Of a DNA stretch of 64,000 bases, positions 48,096-60,734 are shown one piece after another (position 1 is the first letter of the stretch; every line of letters starts with the position of its first letter). The notes under the pieces were generated by a model. That model was not told the DNA's origin, searched no databases, and worked only from the letters and a program-made list of their open reading frames with translations. This stretch comes from Lathyrus oleraceus (taxonomy: Eukaryota; Streptophyta; Magnoliopsida; Fabales; Fabaceae): the NCBI RefSeq assembly GCF_024323335.1, contig NC_066583.1, positions 276,293,416 to 276,357,415 on the forward strand, written 5' to 3'. The position numbers and the translations under genes are program-made.

Positions 48096-50137
48096 TGTAG
48101 CGGGGTATTCGTTACCATTAGAGATATTGACTAAATCTAAGGTAAACCATACAAGTCGAGTCGCCACCACACTTCTATTTATCTAAAGGAATGGTTAGAA
48201 AGCGAACAAAAACCTAAAAGTTTTATCGAATCAAAAACTAGTAAAAATGTCAGAGATCTGGGTAAGGGGGTTGGTTATGCAATGGGAAGGTGTTAGGCAC
48301 CCAAAACATCCTAGGTACTCCTAGGGAGCCCTTTTTACAATGGTTGTAAGGTTGGTATTTTGTGATAATTTATTTGTGCAAACATGATTGAAGAGATGAG
48401 AAGAGAATGTACAAATTATTTACATTTTTTGTTTGGATGGATAAACCCATTGCCTAAGTACCATCTTTAAAAGATTAGGATCAAAACCTCGTAGTTCAGT
48501 GTAAAAATCTCAAAATGAGTTGGTGAATTGATTGGTCCAAAAGCCTTAAGGTCTTTTGTTATCCAAGGGAGAAAACTCAACCTAAAACCACAAATCCAAC
48601 ATGTGAGGATAGCTTCAACATGCTAGTGAAGGGTTAACCCTATAATAAGCATGGAAGACTCATTGTCCATCACTAAGGATATAGGTGAGTATTACATCTA
48701 CCTCAAGGATAACTCAAACCTAATAGCTAAAGGTTATAAAAAATGTTTTGATTAAGAAAGTGGCCATTGAAACCACAAAAAGACATTTGAATGTGTTGTA
48801 TTTACCAATGAAAAGTATTTTCAAAATGGTCAAAGTTGACTTAGAAGTTCAATTCAAAATAAGTGTTATGAAAAGAAAGGTTTGAAAATCAAAAGCATAA
48901 GGCTTAGGTTTCTAATTTTGAAAGCAAGTGTTAAATGTTTGCACAAATGTTTTGGCTTGGGTTAGAGTGGAGGGAAGAAGAAGAAAGGCTAAACTCCTAA
49001 TCATACAAGAGGTGAGGGATAAAGAATAAGATCACAAATGGAGTTCCTCTATTGAGATCATATTGATGATCCAAGTTGCTCCCATCCTTTGGAATAAGCA
49101 ATCACAATAAGCAAAAACTCAAGCAATCAACAATCAAATGAACTCTTGGAAGATCCCTCTCTCTTAGAAGCTCATGGCAATGGTTCCTCAATTTGGCTCA
49201 ATATTGGAATCCCTAGCACAAAAACACACACATCAGAAGGTTCTATTAACAAATCAAAGAATGGACAAGAGGGAGTTTAGAATATAGTCCTTTCAATGTT
49301 CATCTTCAAACTTTAAGCATTCTAAAGGCATGAGGCCTAGTTGCTCTTTGACATTTAAGCACTCTAAAGGCATAAGGCCTAGTTGTTCTTCAAACTCCAG
49401 TAGCTTGGGTAAAGGTCCTAAAGTCTAAGTCTATTTGTCCATTTCTTTGTATTGTGGTCAACAACAATCAAAACAAAACACAAGCATAAATGATATATAT
49501 ACACAATTATATGTGCTCAAGTGAGCAAAAGGCAAATTGCATTAACATAAACATGTGCTCCAATGAGCAAAGGAAAAAGCAAATGAATAATATGTACAAG
49601 AAGAATAAATTGCATAAATGTAAAGTGCAAAAAGTAAATGTTAATAGTTAAGGGTTAATGTTAGTAGTTAGTGTGTCATAAGGCAAATTTAGCGCTATGT
49701 TAAGCAATCGTAATTGGACTTATGTAGAAGTCACAACTATTTGAGGCCGGTCAATAATAATGTAGGCAAACAACACAAGTTAGAAGTCTTGATTAGTGAA
49801 CCAAGTTCCAACAACTTGCCATGCCAAAAAGAAGAAGAGAATTGATCTTGTATTGGTTTAAGTCTTTTGCATGATATAGGAAGCAACCTATCCTTAATGC
49901 AAAGCCATTCACTTGATCATTTGATCAAGATGAATTAGATTTGAATCAAGGAAGATTAAACCTCCCTAATCAATGCTAACTTATCAACCTTCAACTCATT
50001 GATCAAAAAGAAGAAAGAAGAAGAAGAAGATGAATAATGGAAAATGGAAAAGGAAAGAATAAAGTGCATTAAATGAAAAAGAATGTAACAATCAACAAGT
50101 GTTGACCAATGACATTGAGGATCATGGTCAACCAATG
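48096..50137 (-). repeat. 5' LTR of element B, truncated
   Basis: The reverse complement of this stretch follows the C LTR from its end (6700) back to about 4690, closely enough to be the same subfamily. At about 50137 it switches abruptly to plus-oriented LTR sequence, so the U3 half is missing. The U5 motif is at 48155-48166. Confidence 0.75.
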
Positions 50138-53100
50138 CAAAACCTACAACTGGTGGCCGATTTTTACTTGCTCGCCGGAGAAGACGGTGGTTTCCACCAC
50201 TGTCCCTTACGTGGAAGCTCTTTGGCCATTGGATCCAAGTGCTATGATCTAATCCTGGCCATGCTTTTGTTTGACTCTTTTTAATTCGTGGTGTGATGCT
50301 ATTGACTCATGATCACCATGCGCGCGCCTGATGTCCCTTGGATTAGCAACGTCAATTAATGAATCCTGATCCAAGCGTTGTGGATTTTCGAGCTTTTATT
50401 AATTTCTGCTTTATTTTCTTTAATTCTTTTTATTTTAAAAAATTCATAACTCTTTTAATTAGAATCACAAAAATATGGGACCAATTGCAAAATTTTTCTC
50501 TTAAATTCTAGTTTCATAATCTGATTTTTAATTATTTTTGTAATTCAATTTAATATTTTTTGTGAGTTATTTTGTTTTTGGTTGTTTTTAATTCATTTTA
50601 AATACTTTTTGATATTCAAAAATGCCAAAAATATTTTCTTAATACATATGGATGATAACAAGTCTATGAAAAATATTCTCATCAATTTCTTAATTAATTT
50701 GAGATTTATTTGAGATTTTAGTCCATTTGGGTTATTTTTCTTCATTTTTAATTGTTTAAAAATAGTTTCTGTTTTAAAAAAATGTTGAGAAAATTTGTCA
50801 AACCTAGTTTAACCATGTTAGACTTATGATGATCCAATTGGACTTATCCAAGTTGATTTGAATTGGATTTGAAGTTTGACCATGATTTGTTCATTTTATT
50901 TTATGTATTATTTTAATTCCAAAAAAATACCCAAAATATGTTTGACCTTTCTTGTCTTCTACTCTTCATTTCACTTCTGTTTACCATTGGTTGATGTTGA
51001 TCCCATTCACATTTGATCATTGTGTTTTGGTTATGTCTTTTGAGTTTTCATTTTTTGTACATTTCAGCTTCATCTCTCATCTTCTTCTTTTTCTTTTGAC
51101 CATTGAGTTAATGATTTGTGGTTAGCCTTGACATATGAGAGGCTTAACCTTCTTTGATCCAAATCAGATTCATCTTGATCAAAGATCAAGTGAATTGCTT
51201 TGTGTCCAAGATAGGTTGCTTCTTGGTCAAGCAAAGAACCTGAAATCCATACAAAGTCATTCTTCTTTTCTTTTGGCCTGGCAAGTTGTAGGAGCTCCGC
51301 TTACTAGTCATGGTCTCTAACTTGTGTTTATTTGCATATAGTTTTATTGACCGGCCTCAGATAAGTGTGACTACTACGTTAGTCCACTTACGATTGCTTA
51401 ACATAACGCTAAATTGCCTTATGGCACACTAACACTAACTACTAATTACTAACTTTTAATTCAAGCATTTAATTCTTACAATTTACTTTAATGCAATTCA
51501 ATTTCTTGCTCATTTATTCATATTGTCTTTTTCCTTTGCTCATTTGAGCTCATGTTTATGTTTATGTCATTTGCCTTTTGCCCACTTGAGCATATTATTG
51601 TGTAAATATACTATTGTATTGTGCTTGTTTTGTCTTTGTTTGTGTGAACCCAATGCAAAAAGGAGAAAGGACTTAGAATTAGGACCTCACCTATGCTTAA
51701 TGGAGTTCAAGAGCAACTAGGCCTCATGCCTTTAGAATGCTAAATTTGTTGAAGAGCAACTAGGCCTCATGCCTTTAGAATGCTTAATCTTGAATATGAC
51801 TTGAAAGGCCCCCTAATCTAAACTCTCTTTGTCCATTCCTCTTATTGCATTGTGAGCTTTTTGATTGTTTGTTCTTGTGTGGTAGGGATTCCAAACTTGA
51901 GATAATTAGAAGGACCATTGTCATGAGCATCCAAGTTAAGAGAGACAAGTCCAATTGGAAGATCCTAGGAGCTTGACTGAATATTTGTTTGATTGCTTGA
52001 GTTTAATTGCTAAGTCCAACGGAAAGGAGCATCTTGGATCATCTTTATGATCTCAAGAAAGGAACTCCAATGGTTTTATTCTCTTCTCTCATCTTTGCAT
52101 GTTTAGGACTCTCCCTTCTCTTGTTCTCTCCACTCTAACCCAAGCCAAATTCATTTTGTGCAAACATTGACATTGTCTTCTGTAGCGGGGTATTTGTTAC
52201 CATTAGAGATATTGACTAAATCCAAGGTAAATCATACAAGTCGAGTCGCCACCGCACTTCTATTTATCCAAAGGAATGGTTAGAAAGCGAACAAAAACCT
52301 AAAAGTTTTATCGAATCAAAAACTAGTAAAAATGTTAGAGATCTGGGTAAGGGGGTTGGTTATGCAATGGGAAGGTATTAGGCACCCAAAGCATCCTAGG
52401 TACTCCTAGGGAGCCCTTTTCACATTTGTTGCAAAGGTTGTTGTTTTTTTTTGAAAATTTATTTGTGCAAACATGATTGAAGGGATGAGAAAAGCGTGTA
52501 TGTTTATCTAATGTACTACTTACTAAAAGAAGGCTCAAAAGAAAATGACTCGCACGGACGTCGCATCCACTACATACGTATCTCATCTGAATCTGAGAAT
52601 CAGAGTCTTCGTAGCTCGGCTACCTATGGGTTAAAGAGGAGTGTGCTCGGTAAGACATCGCATCTTATGCCTATGTATCTCATCTGGGATGAAAATCAGA
52701 GCAAAACGTAGTTCGACCACCTATGGGGTAAGGGTTGTGTTTTGGGGTGAACGACGTTACTACGCAATCTACCGGATGCTCGACCTTTGGATACTTAGTC
52801 GCCTGTAGTAGAAGGAGATAACGTATTCTTAGGAGAAGAAAAATCAATGAGTTTGGGGTGTTTAGGGATGCTCATGCAAAAAGGCAGTCCTAGATGAAGG
52901 AACCGCGTTACCTTAAATGACATGCCACGAGAGGCTATACGAAACCTAAGAAATCAGTAACATGCGGGAAAAGTAAAGGGATCGAGAGATCTACCGTACG
53001 GATAAAGATCCAAAGTAACAGCAATTAAAGAGATAAGAAACCCAGAGATCTCTCAAGCTAACACCATCAAAGAAAGTGAGTCAGTACAGGTAATCGGAAT

Positions 53101-55120
53101 AAACCTCCAGGTGGTATCCCACAAATAAAGTGGAACACCAGGCAAGCCATCTCTGCAAGAGTCATATGAGCCCTCACAAAAACTCAACAAACAGGTTAGA
53201 GTAATATGACGGAATTAGGAGAAGACAATGCCATAACAAACACAAAACAGGTTAGGGCAAACAAGATAGGGTAATCAAGAGTTGCCCCCAAATCAAAATG
53301 TAACCACATGAATCATGCCATTAAAATTCACAAAAAGCAACCAAGGGTAGGAGGCCTAAACCTCTTGTCAAACACATGCATCAAAAGGGTATCAAATTCA
53401 CCCATAATACCTCATACATTCAGAGCATTCAAATTAAAAGCATAAAGTATTGGGAATAAGGGCAAACCTGATTGGAGAGATCGAATGAAATTGAATTGCC
53501 CGGTTGGGTTTGTAAAGCAATCTGAGGGTTTATATGAGGAGGAATTGGATCTTTGCCGATGAGTTCCCTTCAGTCTCTGGAGGTTGCTCTGAACTCTGTT
53601 AGCTCTTCTCTCACTATCTTTTTCCCTGCTAGGGTAATAGGAATAGAATGGCCTTTTGTTTCACTGAAACTCAGAATTTATAACCTGATTTTTGTGGACC
53701 TGTGGGCTCAAATGAGAGAGGCCCAAATCCAAAAAATTTCTGTTATATTTTATTTATTTATTTATTCGTTTTTCGTTTTTTTTTTCGTTTTTCGTTTTTT
53801 TTCGTTTTTTTTAAACACGTGGGCTTCGCCTAGCGAGCATGACAGTTCAAGAAATTCCTCTGAGCGTAGGTGATTTTGGTGGCTTTTCTTGGGACTCGCT
53901 AGGCGACCCATTCTGCTCGCCTAGCGAGCATGACAGCTCATGAACAAACTTTTGCTCCTTCAAGATTAACGTTTTGACTGATGAATAGACCCCATTTGAA
54001 CCTGTTGGAAGTATCTCAAGCCATTCCCTTGTGTTGACTGATCATCTAAATAGAACCCACAAAGTGTCTTGGATGATACTCAAGCTTCAAACAAAAGATG
54101 TTAGTGACACATTTTTGTGCTTTTGGTTAGTAAACAAAAGTAAGAGAAACAATGATGTATAATTCAAGCATGCTTGGTGATCTCAAACCAATCACAAGGA
54201 GTCCCACCCAAAGGCAAAGGGAACCAAGATGCTAAAGATCCTTGAGGCAATGCAAATGCAATGTTATGATGCCATGAGGGATCTTAGGGTCAAAATTTGG
54301 GTCTTACATCTTCAAATTAGAAACCTAGGCCATATGCCTTTGATTTTTCAAACTCTTTTCATTTAATACTTATTTTGAATTGAATCTTAAGTCAACTTTG
54401 ACTTCATTTTGTGAATACTTCTAATTTGTAAATACAACTCACTTCAAATTGTTTTTGTGGTTCCAATGGCCACCTTTGTTAAAACGTTTTTTCCTAAACA
54501 TTAGACATAGGTTTGAGTTATCATAGTGATTGATGTAAACCTCACCTCATCCTTAGTGATTGGACTATAAGTCTTTCATACTTATTATAGGGTGGATCCC
54601 TCACTAGTATGTTGAAGCTCTCCTCACATGGTGGATTGTTGGTTTAGGTTGAGTTTTCTCCCTTTGATAACAAAAGACCTTAAGGCTTTTGATCAAATTA
54701 ATTCACCAACTTCTTTTGAGATTTTTACCCAGAACTACGAGATTTTGATCCTACCTTTGTAATGGTACGTAGGCAATGGGTTCTTCCATTCAAACAACAA
54801 AATTGTAAATAACTTGTATATTCTTTTCTCATCTCTCCAATCGTGTTTGCACAAATACCAACCTACCATACAACTTTGCAAAAAGGGCTCCCTTAGAGTA
54901 CTAAGGATGTTTTGGGTGCTTAAAACCTTCCCATTGCATAACCAACCCCCTTACCCAGTTCTCTGACATTTTTATTAGTTTTTGATTTGATAAAACATCT
55001 CGGTTTTGGTTCGCTTTCTAACCTTACCTTTGGATAAATAGAAGTGCGGTGGCGACTTGAATTGTATGATTTACTTTTGATTTAGTCAATAAATCTAAAG
55101 GTAACGAATACCCCGCTACA
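50138..55120 (+). repeat. LTR G (plus, truncated at its start), interrupted by a solo LTR
   Basis: This follows the C LTR from about its position 3870 to the end (CCCCGCTACA at 55120), but it is more diverged from C than B is. The interior of 52181-54308 is the inserted E LTR; rejoining gives about 2.85 kb. No internal region follows: the next bases (GTGCATAGG) belong to LTR D. The interval 50400-51100 is AT-rich with no gene. Confidence 0.7.
52181..54308 (-). repeat. Solo LTR of family E (2128 bp, TSD TCTTC)
   Basis: This is a complete LTR (plus strand TGTAGCGGGG..GGGTCTTACA) with TCTTC at 52176-52180 and 54309-54313. It has no internal region, so it formed by LTR-LTR recombination. It contains the U5 motif (52243-52251), a T-rich microsatellite of TTTATTTA and TTTTTCG type (53745-53812) and CTAG hairpins (53821-53941). 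Confidence 0.92.
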
Positions 55121-55500
55121 GTGCATAGGATTAGTCCCTTAATCTTCTCCCCATTTCTTTAATTTCAAAATCTCTCCCTCCCTTTTTTAAAATCTTCTTT
55201 GATTGAACTTATTTTGTTCTAAAACATTGACCATTTTGCAAAAAGATAGAAACTTTGGCCTTATGCCATTGCATTTTCAAACTTATTTTCTTAAATCAAA
55301 CTTGTATATAAACTTAACCATACTTGACTTAAACTTTCAAAAATCCAAAAAGAACTAACGCATTCAAACCATTTTTAGGCCTTTGTGCCTTTCAAACTTA
55401 ATATTTATTAAAAGCAATACTTCCACATTGAAATTTGTAGCACGAACTACGAGGTTTTGATCCCTCATTTTTATGTTGGTACTTAGGCACAAGACCGAAG
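55121..55500 (+). repeat. LTR D fragment, copy 1
   Basis: This plus-oriented LTR piece (GCATAGGATTAGTCCC..) is repeated at 62838-63217. It is cut at 55499-55502 by the duplication junction. Confidence 0.75.
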
Positions 55501-56213
55501 GTTGCTCTGAACTCTGTTAGCTCTTCTCTCACTATCTTTTTCCCTGCCAGGATACTAGGAATAGAATGGCCTTTTGTTTCACTGAAGCTCTGAATTTATA
55601 ACCTGATTTTTGTGGACCTGTGGGCTCAAATTAGAGAGGCCCAAGTCCAAAAATTTTATGTTATATTTTATTTATTTATTTATTTTCGTTTTTCGTTTTT
55701 TTTTTGTTTTTCGTTTTTTTTCTTTTCGTTCTCTTCTTTTTTTTTTAAACACGTGGGCTTCGCCTAGCGAGCATGACAGTTCAAGAAATTCCTCTGAGCG
55801 TAGGTGATTCTGGTGGCTTTTCTTGGACTCGCTAGGCGACCCATTCTGCTCGCCTAGCGAGCATGACAGCTCATGAACAAACTTTTGCTCCTTCAAGATT
55901 AACGTTTTGATTGACGAATAAACCCAATTTGAACCTGTTGGAAGTATCTCAAGCCATTCCCTTGTGTTGACTGATCATCTAAATAGAACCCACAAAGTGT
56001 CTTGGATTGATACTCAAGCTTCAAACAAAAGATGTTAGTGACACATTTTTGTGCTTTTAGTTAGTAAACAAAAGTAAGAGAAACAATGATGTATAATTCA
56101 AGCATGCTTGGTGATCTCAAACCAATCACCAAGATGCTAAAGATCCTTGAGGCAATGCAAATGCAATGTTATGATGCCATGAGGGATCTTAGGGTCAAAA
56201 TTGGGGTCTTACA
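55501..56213 (-). repeat. Partial 3' LTR of element E (second copy)
   Basis: This matches 53584-54308 with small indels in the T-rich tract and loss of a short stretch near 56128. It ends GGGGTCTTACA, followed by a polypurine-like tract (sense AAATAGGGGCATC). Confidence 0.85.
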
Positions 56214-58980
56214 GATGCCCCTATTTAAGGTCATTCTAGCCGGAGAAGTGAAGGTTAAAATCTTCGTCTCGACGGGGTAAAATGGGCTTAAATAATAACA
56301 AAGAGATGAATTTTGGTCCCCAAGAGACCTCATGATGCAAATGTAGGTATGAAAAATGGTAGCACTCTGTGGAGATATGTGTCCATAAAAGCAAAGAAAT
56401 CAGAAGCCACTGATAATCCATATGAGCAATTTACTCCATGGGACCAAGACCCTCGGGACTCTCCTAGGGATAGAAAAAAATGCGCGAGCAGGTCATGACT
56501 CAAAGCGTGGGGTACCATAATTCCAAAGGAAAAAGATCCAATGGAAAGACTCGAGCTGACTCGAAGATGCATGTTTTGGGGAATATGCCAATACAGCAAA
56601 AACTGTCCACAACGGATACTTCGGATAAAATCCGGATGAAAACAATCCACTAAGGGACTTCGTTGGGGATGTCCACAAGGACCCTCCTGGGGAAGCAGCG
56701 GGACGAGGTATTACTGGGTACTGGGTAATAAGCTCAAGGAGACATGTGATCTGAACGCTAGGTATGAGGGTGAGAGATACAACATGCTCAAGAAGAGACG
56801 AATATCCAAGACCGGCATAAGGGTGAGAGATATCAAAACTTCAAAACGTCTGAGGAAAACCTAAAAGGTATACTTCAACTTAGGGATTCTGACAACACAG
56901 GGGACAAAAAGTCATAATAGGGACCAAAGAGGAAGGAACACCAGGGATACCGGTTACTGGGCATATAATAGGTGACCAACCAATGCTTGAATTGGGGAAT
57001 ATTCCCAAAACACTCATCATCCAAAAGAGGGCTAAAAGCAAACTCGATTACAGGATGGATATTCGACTCCACAAAGGGGATACGAATCTTACTCAACTAG
57101 GGAAGAACAAAAGGCTTCAGACCCGAGAGTGCATGAGATATACTATCTATTACCGTCAGAACATAGATAATATACTCGCATGGACGATTATCCACAACCG
57201 GTTACTGGGTTAATAAAGGATAAATCTATCGAAAAGAAAAGGCATCGGGATACCGAAACTAGGTATATAATGATGACCAATTCAGGGGAGAAACAATCGT
57301 TACCAACAACAACTAGGTAGACGAGAGATGACCCGCTGGGGATAAATTGCGTAATCAGGGCAATTATCCAAGCAGATGAGGGGATATCATCACAGAATAT
57401 TGGATGAAGATAACTGTCATCAATTAAAGATGAGCAAAAATAGTTACTCTGCAAAAAGGGAAGAAATAAGGTTTACAACTACCGGTATGAGGGTAGAGAA
57501 ACACAGACTCTGTCGGGGATAATAATTACTAATTATTGAGCAATTATTCATTTACCACGGGGAAACAGGAAAAGAGTCTCAAGAGACCGATCTAGGATCA
57601 AACTAGATAGGCACACCAAATTAAGACTTGTCCCGGTGAGGATATAACTCAATGGGGAAAACCATCCTAATATATGTGTCGGGAAGGAACAAAAACATTC
57701 GACATCCACGAGGATATAACCCGTTGGGGAATATGGATGAAAGGATAAACGCTTTTTGCCTATGGAGCTGACTCTATATGGAGAGATCAGAAACACACAT
57801 TTGCTTGGGGAAGTATGTCACCAAATAGCAGGAGACAGCAAATAATGATATATGGCAAAGAATGCAACATGAATATCTGAATGTTATAATTATGCATGAA
57901 TATGCGTGGTTTATGTATGATGTATGCTGACAGACAGACATATCTAACACAACCAGGTCCAGGAATCAACCACCCGGTACTACATCTCAAGAGAGAAAGC
58001 CAAGTTCACCGGGGAGTATCCAATCTGCTGGGGATTAGTGATACCAGGAAGCAAAGAACTCTGCAAGGGATGAATCATCAATCATTCCAGCTGGGGACGA
58101 GAGTTATCACAAACAAGGTCCACCATACCAACAACTCTACTGGGGAATTTATCCGAGGAGATAAAGGATTTATCAGGATCAACCACCAAATACCGCTCTT
58201 GCCCAAAGAGATCCAAGCTGCTGAGGAAGAAAGATTGCTACTCTGCTGAAGGGAAGAGAGGTGACTCTCAACAAGCAATCCACTTGGTAGGATAAACCAC
58301 AAGGGGTTCCGGAGGGAGGAGATACAGTCATGCCAGGAATATGGACAAAAATCTTACCCTGTTGGGGATCATACCACCCTTGGGAGAGCACTGAGGATCT
58401 CCTAAGTATCCTTTCGTCATTGTGAATGTTCACTTTGTTTAAAAACAAATTATAAAAAATTTGATCGTTTAAAACAATGATATTTTCTTAATCAAAACAT
58501 GCAAAACATTTGTTGAATAGAAACAGATAAGAGTGCCAATAATTGGATAAAAGGCTCAAATTTATTTGATAGAATGGTAGTCTGCGAATGGCAAGACTCC
58601 ATAGACCTTTACAAATTTGAAATTGTTGATATATATTGGAAAAGGGCTACATTGAACATAATGACCATTTCTCCACCAATTCTGAATCCGATGTATTTGA
58701 AGCTTTGGCTGATAATGAGCAAGGATCTCTGACGGACGACAGTTGTAGAACAAAGTCTTGTCAGGATGCAGTTACTTGCCAAATCCCTAATTTTTGCCTA
58801 GATTGCCCCAGGATGATGTACTCAATCTAGCGGGATACATATATCATTATTATATATTTTTTGTGTCTCTGACTTTTGCATGGATCGCCCTTTCGGGTTT
58901 TCAATCCACCGAGACGCTCATTTTTGCCTAAGCCGCCCTTTCGGGTTTTCAACTTAGCGAGTTATTCAGTTTTTATTTTT
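56214..58980 (-). other. 3'UTR of element E
   Basis: This is non-coding sequence related to 1-1807 (reversed) and to the A 3'UTR. It includes one AT hairpin (57138-57172), primer-site-like motifs (58134-58146, 58023-58034) and, next to the integrase stop, the hairpin array 58798-58957. Small frames here are not protein-like. Confidence 0.8.
58798..58957 (-). other. Post-integrase hairpin array of element E (three units)
   Basis: Sense order: CTAAGTTG/CGGCTTAG (58928-58957), TGGATTG/CGATCCA (58881-58908) and CTAGATTG/CAATCTAG (58798-58830). The first two enclose CCC-GAAA-GGG (58936-58945, 58888-58897). The units are followed by GCAAAAATGAG, GCAAAAGTCAG and GCAAAAATTAGGG. Confidence 0.7.
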
Positions 58981-60171
58981 TTAGGCGAAGTATTTCTTGA
59001 TTGCATCTGAATTCACAGGACGAGTGAAATCCTTCCCATCCATAGTTGTAAGTATCAAAGCACCGCCTGAAAAGGCTCTCTTAACAACATATGGACCTTC
59101 ATAGTTTGGAGTCCACTTGCCCCTGGAATCGGGCGCGAAAGACAAGACTTTCTTGAGCACAAGGTCACCTTCTCGGAACACACGAGGCTTGACCTTCTTA
59201 TAAAAAGCTTTCTTCATTCTCTGCTGATATAACTGACCATGGCACATGGCAGTCAATCTCTTCTCTTCAATCAAGTTTAGCTGGTCATAACGACTCTGAA
59301 CCCATTCAGCATCAGTCAATTTGGCCTCCATCAAGACTCTCATTGATGAGATCTCCACCTCTACTGGGAGTACAGCCTCCATGCCATAAACAAGAGAGAA
59401 ATGGGTCGCCCCTGTTAAAGTGCGGACAGATGTACGATAGCCATGCAAAGCGAATGGTAGCATCTCATGCCAATCTTTGTACGTAACAACCATCTTCTGG
59501 ATAACTTTCTTGATATTCTTGTTAGCAGCTTCAACAGTCTCATTCATCTTAGGTCTGTATGGAGAAGAATTATGATGTGCAATCTTGAATTCACTACACA
59601 GCTCTTTCATTATCTTGTTATTCAAGTTAGATCCATTATCAGTAATGATCTTATCTGGCACACCATATCGGCATATGAGTTGATTCTTGATAAACTTCAC
59701 GACCACCTGCTTGGTCACATTTGCATACGATGCCGCTTCAACCCACTTGGTGAAGTAATCTATTGCTACGAGAATAAATCTATGTCCATTGGACGCTTTG
59801 GGCTCTATCATGCCAATCATGTCAATTCCCCACGTAGAAAAAGGCCACGATGATGAAATCACATTCAAAAGTGTCGGGGGAATATGAATCTTATCCGCGT
59901 CAATCTGACACTTATGGCATTTCTTCACATATTTGCAACAGTCAGACTCCACTGTCAGCCAATAGTAGCCTGCTCTCAACATCTTTCTAGCCATGGCATG
60001 TTTATTGGAATGAGTACCAAATGAACCCTCATGGACCTCAGTCATCAACAGGTTTGCTTCGTGTCTATCCACGCATCTGAGCAGAACCATGTCAAAATTT
60101 CTCTTATAAAGCACTTTGCCATTGAGGTAGAAACTGCCCGACAATCTCCTCAAAGTCTTCCTATCTTTCAC
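58981..60171 (-). CDS. Integrase of element E, intact 396-codon frame
   Basis: Integrase inserts element cDNA into chromosomes. Domains in order: a zinc-binding N-terminus with His47, His54, Cys85 and Cys88 (VHEGSFGTH..KKCHKC); a catalytic core with Asp117 (WGIDMIG), Asp178 (IITDNGSN) and Glu214 (ETVEAAN), exactly 35 residues between the last two; and a C-terminal domain with REGDLVLKKV and YEGPYVVKR. There is no internal stop. It is normally the last part of a Pol polyprotein, so the start given is only the first in-frame Met; no promoter or RT precedes it here. It lies 21 bp downstream of the RNase H frame. Likely a fossil, but its catalytic residues are all present. Confidence 0.88.
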   Translation of the reverse strand: MKDRKTLRRLSGSFYLNGKVLYKRNFDMVLLRCVDRHEANLLMTEVHEGSFGTHSNKHAMARKMLRAGYYWLTVESDCCKYVKKCHKCQIDADKIHIPPTLLNVISSSWPFSTWGIDMIGMIEPKASNGHRFILVAIDYFTKWVEAASYANVTKQVVVKFIKNQLICRYGVPDKIITDNGSNLNNKIMKELCSEFKIAHHNSSPYRPKMNETVEAANKNIKKVIQKMVVTYKDWHEMLPFALHGYRTSVRTLTGATHFSLVYGMEAVLPVEVEISSMRVLMEAKLTDAEWVQSRYDQLNLIEEKRLTAMCHGQLYQQRMKKAFYKKVKPRVFREGDLVLKKVLSFAPDSRGKWTPNYEGPYVVKRAFSGGALILTTMDGKDFTRPVNSDAIKKYFA

Positions 60172-60192
60172 AGATGCCCCAGGAGGGTAAAT

Positions 60193-60734
60193 CTAGCTCT
60201 GAAGGAAACATTTGATGTCATAGTACCACAGCTTATCATCTTTTACTTCTTCTACTACAAATACATGAGTTGGTCTGTCCAAGCGCATCACGGTGATATT
60301 GGGGACTTCATTCCACAATTTAACCACAATCATTGAAGCAAGCGTAGCAAGAGCATCTGCCATCCGATTCTCATCTCGAGAAATATGATGGAAGTCAACC
60401 TCAGTAAAGAACGTTGAAATCCTCCTCGCATAATCTCTGTATGGAATAAGGCCAGGCTGATTCGTTTCCCATTCACCCTTAATCTGATTAACAACGAGGG
60501 CCGAATCACCATATACATCAAGATGCTTGATCCTTAGATCAATACATTCCTCCAATCCCATAATACAGGCCTCATACTCAGCCATATTTTTCGTGCATTT
60601 GAAAGTTAGCCTTGCTGTAAAAGGAATATGTGTGCCCTGAGGCGTAATGATTACCGCCCCAATACCATTTCCATATTGATTTACAGTGCCATCAAATACC
60701 ATACTCCATCTGGAACTCGGCTCTGGCCCTTCAT
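60193..60734 (-). CDS. Archaeal-type RNase H (aRNH) of element E, 5'-truncated
   Basis: This is the second RNase H typical of the Tat/Ogre lineage, which degrades RNA in RNA:DNA hybrids. From the first Met (60702) the frame gives VFDGTVNQ (Asp4), NMAEYEA (Glu42), VYGDSALVVNQ (Asp66) and RDENRMADALA (Asp116), the full DEDD set. A few codons upstream (PSSRW) are in frame before the sequence changes at 60735 into LTR, so RT, the first RNase H, protease and gag are lost. The stop at 60193 separates it from integrase, whereas in intact elements they are one polyprotein. Confidence 0.85.

Noticed and set aside
53553..53873. 106-codon frame with a Phe-rich stretch (also 55610-55807)
   Set aside because: It is a translation of the T-rich microsatellite in LTR E, and its length changes with repeat number.
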